Both the position numbers and the translations under genes were made by a program. The notes beneath the pieces are model-generated. The model saw nothing but the letters and a program-made list of their open reading frames with translations, was not told the origin of the DNA and searched no databases. From the NCBI GenBank assembly GCA_023248835.1, contig JAHFDU010000241.1, forward strand, positions 1-6,290: 6,290 bases of DNA, written 5' to 3'. Of this stretch, positions 4,700 through 6,290 are shown piece after piece (position 1 is the stretch's first letter; each line of letters opens with the position of its first letter). The DNA comes from Myxococcales bacterium. Lineage in GTDB: Bacteria; Myxococcota_A; Polyangia; Palsa-1104.

Positions 4700-6121
4700 A
4701 TGGCAGTCGAAGCTGCACAGCTGATGGAAAAGTTGACCGCTTTGGCGCGGCGGCGCGGGTTCATTTTTCAGTCTTCCGAGCTCTATGGCGGCATCAACGG
4801 CGCCTGGGACTATGGTCCGCTTGGCGTCGAGCTCAAGCGCAACGTCAAGGCGGCATGGTGGCAACAAGTGGTCACCGATCGCGAGGACGTGGTCGGGCTC
4901 GATTCGTCGATCCTGATGCATCCGCTGGTGTGGAAAGCCTCGGGCCATGTGCAGAATTTTGCCGACCCAATGGTCGACTGCAAAAAGTGCAAAAAGCGCT
5001 ATCGGGTGGACGAGATCGAGCCCGAATACGAGACCACCGGCAAGGTGCCGACTCAGTGTCCAGATGCGAAGTGCAAAGGCGAACTGACCGGGGCGCGCAA
5101 ATTCAATCTGATGTTTGAGACCCACCTCGGGCCGGTGGCCGATTCAGCGGCGAAAACATTTTTGCGGCCAGAAACCGCGCAAGGAATTTTTGTCAATTTT
5201 CAAAACGTGGTGAATTCGACTCGTATCAAGGTGCCCTTCGGTATCGCTCAGATCGGCAAATCGTTTCGTAACGAGATTAATCCGCGCAATTTTACCTTTC
5301 GCTCGCGCGAATTCGAACAGATGGAGCTCGAGTTTTTCTGCAAGCCGGGCTCCGACGACGACTGGTTCAAGTACTGGGTCGAAGAGCGAAAAAAATGGTA
5401 CGCCGGGCTAGGCATCAAGATGGATCGCTTGCGCTTTCGCGAGCACGAGAAGGAAAAACTTTCGCACTATTCCAAGGCCACCACCGACGTCGAATATCTT
5501 TTTCCGTTCGGCTGGGGCGAGCTTGAAGGCATCGCCAACCGCACTGACTTTGATTTGCGTGCGCACCAAATTGGCATGCGTTCGGTGGGAAAATGGCGCG
5601 GCGAGGAGTTGCAAGATTTCAAATTGGTCGACGAGGATCCCGAGCACCAGTCGGGCAAGCTCAGCTATTTCGACGACGAAGAAAAGCGGCGCTATATCCC
5701 CTATGTCATCGAACCCTCCGCCGGCGCCGACCGCGCCACGCTGGCGTTCTTGTGCGACGCCTACGACGAGGATGAGGCGGGTGGCGAAGTTCGCTTCGTG
5801 CTGCGCCTGCATCCCCGATTGGCGCCGGTCAAAGTGGCGGTGTTGCCGCTCGTGAAAAAGGACGGAATGCCGGAGCGGGCGCGGCCCCTGTATGACGCGC
5901 TCAAAAAACGCTTTGCTGCGGTCTATGACGACTCGGCCGCGATCGGCAAACGCTACCGTCGCCAGGACGAAATCGGCACCCCGTTTTGCGTCACCATCGA
6001 CGGCGACACGCTCAAAGATGGAACGGTTACGCTACGCGAGCGCGACTCGATGAAACAGCAACGCATCAGCGAAGAATCAGTAGTGGCTTTCGTCGACGAG
6101 CGCATTTACGGAATGCGATAA
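4700..6121 (+). CDS. glyQS: glycine--tRNA ligase, dimeric (alpha2) class II type
   Basis: This enzyme charges tRNA-Gly with glycine using ATP in the cytoplasm. The 473 residues match the dimeric, eukaryote/archaea-like form that replaces the GlyQ+GlyS tetramer in many bacteria. Visible landmarks in order are: ELYGGINGAWDYGPLG (27-42); a putative zinc site of Cys94, Cys97, Cys120 and Cys125 (CKKC and CPDAKC); RPETAQG (156-162), a glycine/ATP-site block; class II motif 2 from FRNEINPR to REFEQMELE (189-211); EGIANRTDFDL (276-286); and motif 3 around YVIEPSAGADR (335-345). The remaining C-terminal part, about 360-473, is the anticodon-binding domain, with PVKVAVLPL and the closing RDSMKQQRI. All motifs are intact and no frameshift is seen. 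The length is on the short side but normal for compact bacterial members. The gene stands alone, divergent from the hydrolase cluster and convergent with tRNA-His. Control may act through the structured leader, but I see no plus-strand T-box. Confidence 0.98.
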   Translation: MAVEAAQLMEKLTALARRRGFIFQSSELYGGINGAWDYGPLGVELKRNVKAAWWQQVVTDREDVVGLDSSILMHPLVWKASGHVQNFADPMVDCKKCKKRYRVDEIEPEYETTGKVPTQCPDAKCKGELTGARKFNLMFETHLGPVADSAAKTFLRPETAQGIFVNFQNVVNSTRIKVPFGIAQIGKSFRNEINPRNFTFRSREFEQMELEFFCKPGSDDDWFKYWVEERKKWYAGLGIKMDRLRFREHEKEKLSHYSKATTDVEYLFPFGWGELEGIANRTDFDLRAHQIGMRSVGKWRGEELQDFKLVDEDPEHQSGKLSYFDDEEKRRYIPYVIEPSAGADRATLAFLCDAYDEDEAGGEVRFVLRLHPRLAPVKVAVLPLVKKDGMPERARPLYDALKKRFAAVYDDSAAIGKRYRRQDEIGTPFCVTIDGDTLKDGTVTLRERDSMKQQRISEESVVAFVDERIYGMR

Positions 6122-6171
6122 GGCTTTTTGCTTTCCGATACCAGGACTCCTGCGGGAAAGGACCCCTCCGG

Positions 6172-6246
6172 GGTGAGTGAAGGGGTTCGAACCCTCGACC
6201 CTCGGATCCACAATCCGATGCTCTAACCAGCTGAGCTACACCCACC
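6172..6246 (-). tRNA. tRNA-His (anticodon GTG)
   Basis: The minus strand folds into a complete cloverleaf. The acceptor stem is GTGGGTG (from 6245) with CACTCAC (6179-6173), seven pairs including one G-U. The D-arm is GCTC...GAGC. The anticodon stem TCGGA/TCCGA closes the loop TTGTGGA, with anticodon GTG at 6211-6209. The T-arm is GAGGG-TTCGAAC-CCCTT. The base before the acceptor stem is G (6246) and the discriminator is C (6172), the G-1:C73 pair that identifies histidine tRNAs. The 3' end reads CC then G, so CCA is not encoded in full and must be completed by CCA-adding enzyme. The tRNA end overlaps a small hairpin ACCCC-TCC-GGGGT (6162-6174). The gene converges with glyQS across a 50-bp gap. 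Confidence 0.97.
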
Positions 6247-6260
6247 AGAACTTGGCAAGA

Positions 6261-6290
6261 GGTATGGCCCACTCGCAGGCTTCCCGTCAA
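6261..6290 (-). promoter_or_regulatory. possible promoter of tRNA-His
   Basis: On the minus strand TTGACG (6290-6285) matches five of six -35 bases. Eighteen bases further is CATACC (6266-6261), a weak -10. The predicted start lies shortly upstream of the tRNA 5' end at 6246. The -35 touches the window edge, so the context is incomplete. Confidence 0.35.

Noticed and set aside
4414..4764. Minus-strand ORF of 116 residues across the glyQS leader
   Set aside because: It contains PALSLSKG and SSQPTAYSF, which are translations of the two interspersed repeats, and it overlaps the glyQS start on the opposite strand.
4553..5125. Minus-strand ORF of 190 residues opposite glyQS
   Set aside because: It is antisense to a clearly conserved synthetase gene; it is open because of codon bias and shows no recognisable domain.

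Overview
The window is a GC-rich bacterial chromosomal segment. It carries ordinary housekeeping and lipid-type genes, and two intergenic spacers filled with repeats. It has a one-gene glycyl-tRNA synthetase (the dimeric, eukaryote-like form rather than the glyQ/glyS pair) and a tRNA-His whose CCA tail is not fully encoded. It also has a c-di-GMP-type PilZ protein and interspersed repeats whose translations read 'LSLSKG' or 'PFDKLRASG'. From memory, such repeats are common in uncultured soil and sediment lineages such as deltaproteobacteria-like groups. The sequence alone does not allow a firm taxonomic placement.

Layout, left to right. Positions 1-183 hold the 3' end of a plus-strand gene whose C-terminal tail is a degenerate nine-residue His/Asp/Gly repeat. 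Positions 233-658 hold a small plus-strand protein of unknown function with its own possible promoter. It meets a minus-strand, roughly seven-helix membrane protein (659-1366) with no bases between the two stop codons. Positions 1367-1915 are a non-coding repeat region. It contains a CGACAG repeat with a small hairpin, a palindromic element of about 119 bp, a 16-bp tandem array of twelve units, and a second two-unit block of the same array framed by a 14-bp repeat.

Positions 1916-4359 hold three minus-strand genes that look like one transcription unit: an alpha/beta hydrolase, a glycerolipid-type acyltransferase that overlaps it by 136 bp, and a PilZ-domain protein. The hydrolase and acyltransferase suggest acyl-ester or lipid metabolism. 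The PilZ gene has its own perfect extended -10 element, so it may also be transcribed separately.

Positions 4360-4699 form a divergent spacer with more members of the same repeat families, several small hairpins and an unused-looking strong Shine-Dalgarno sequence. It is followed by glyQS (4700-6121), and then a convergent tRNA-His gene (6172-6246, minus) with a possible promoter reaching the right edge.

The clearest unusual signals are three. The start codons of the small protein, the PilZ protein and the hydrolase each lie exactly six bases after a -10-like hexamer, which suggests leaderless mRNAs. The 16-bp tandem array is ordered by variant type. Repeat modules are shared between the two large spacers. 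I found no CRISPR array, transposase, phage gene or recognisable new defence system.
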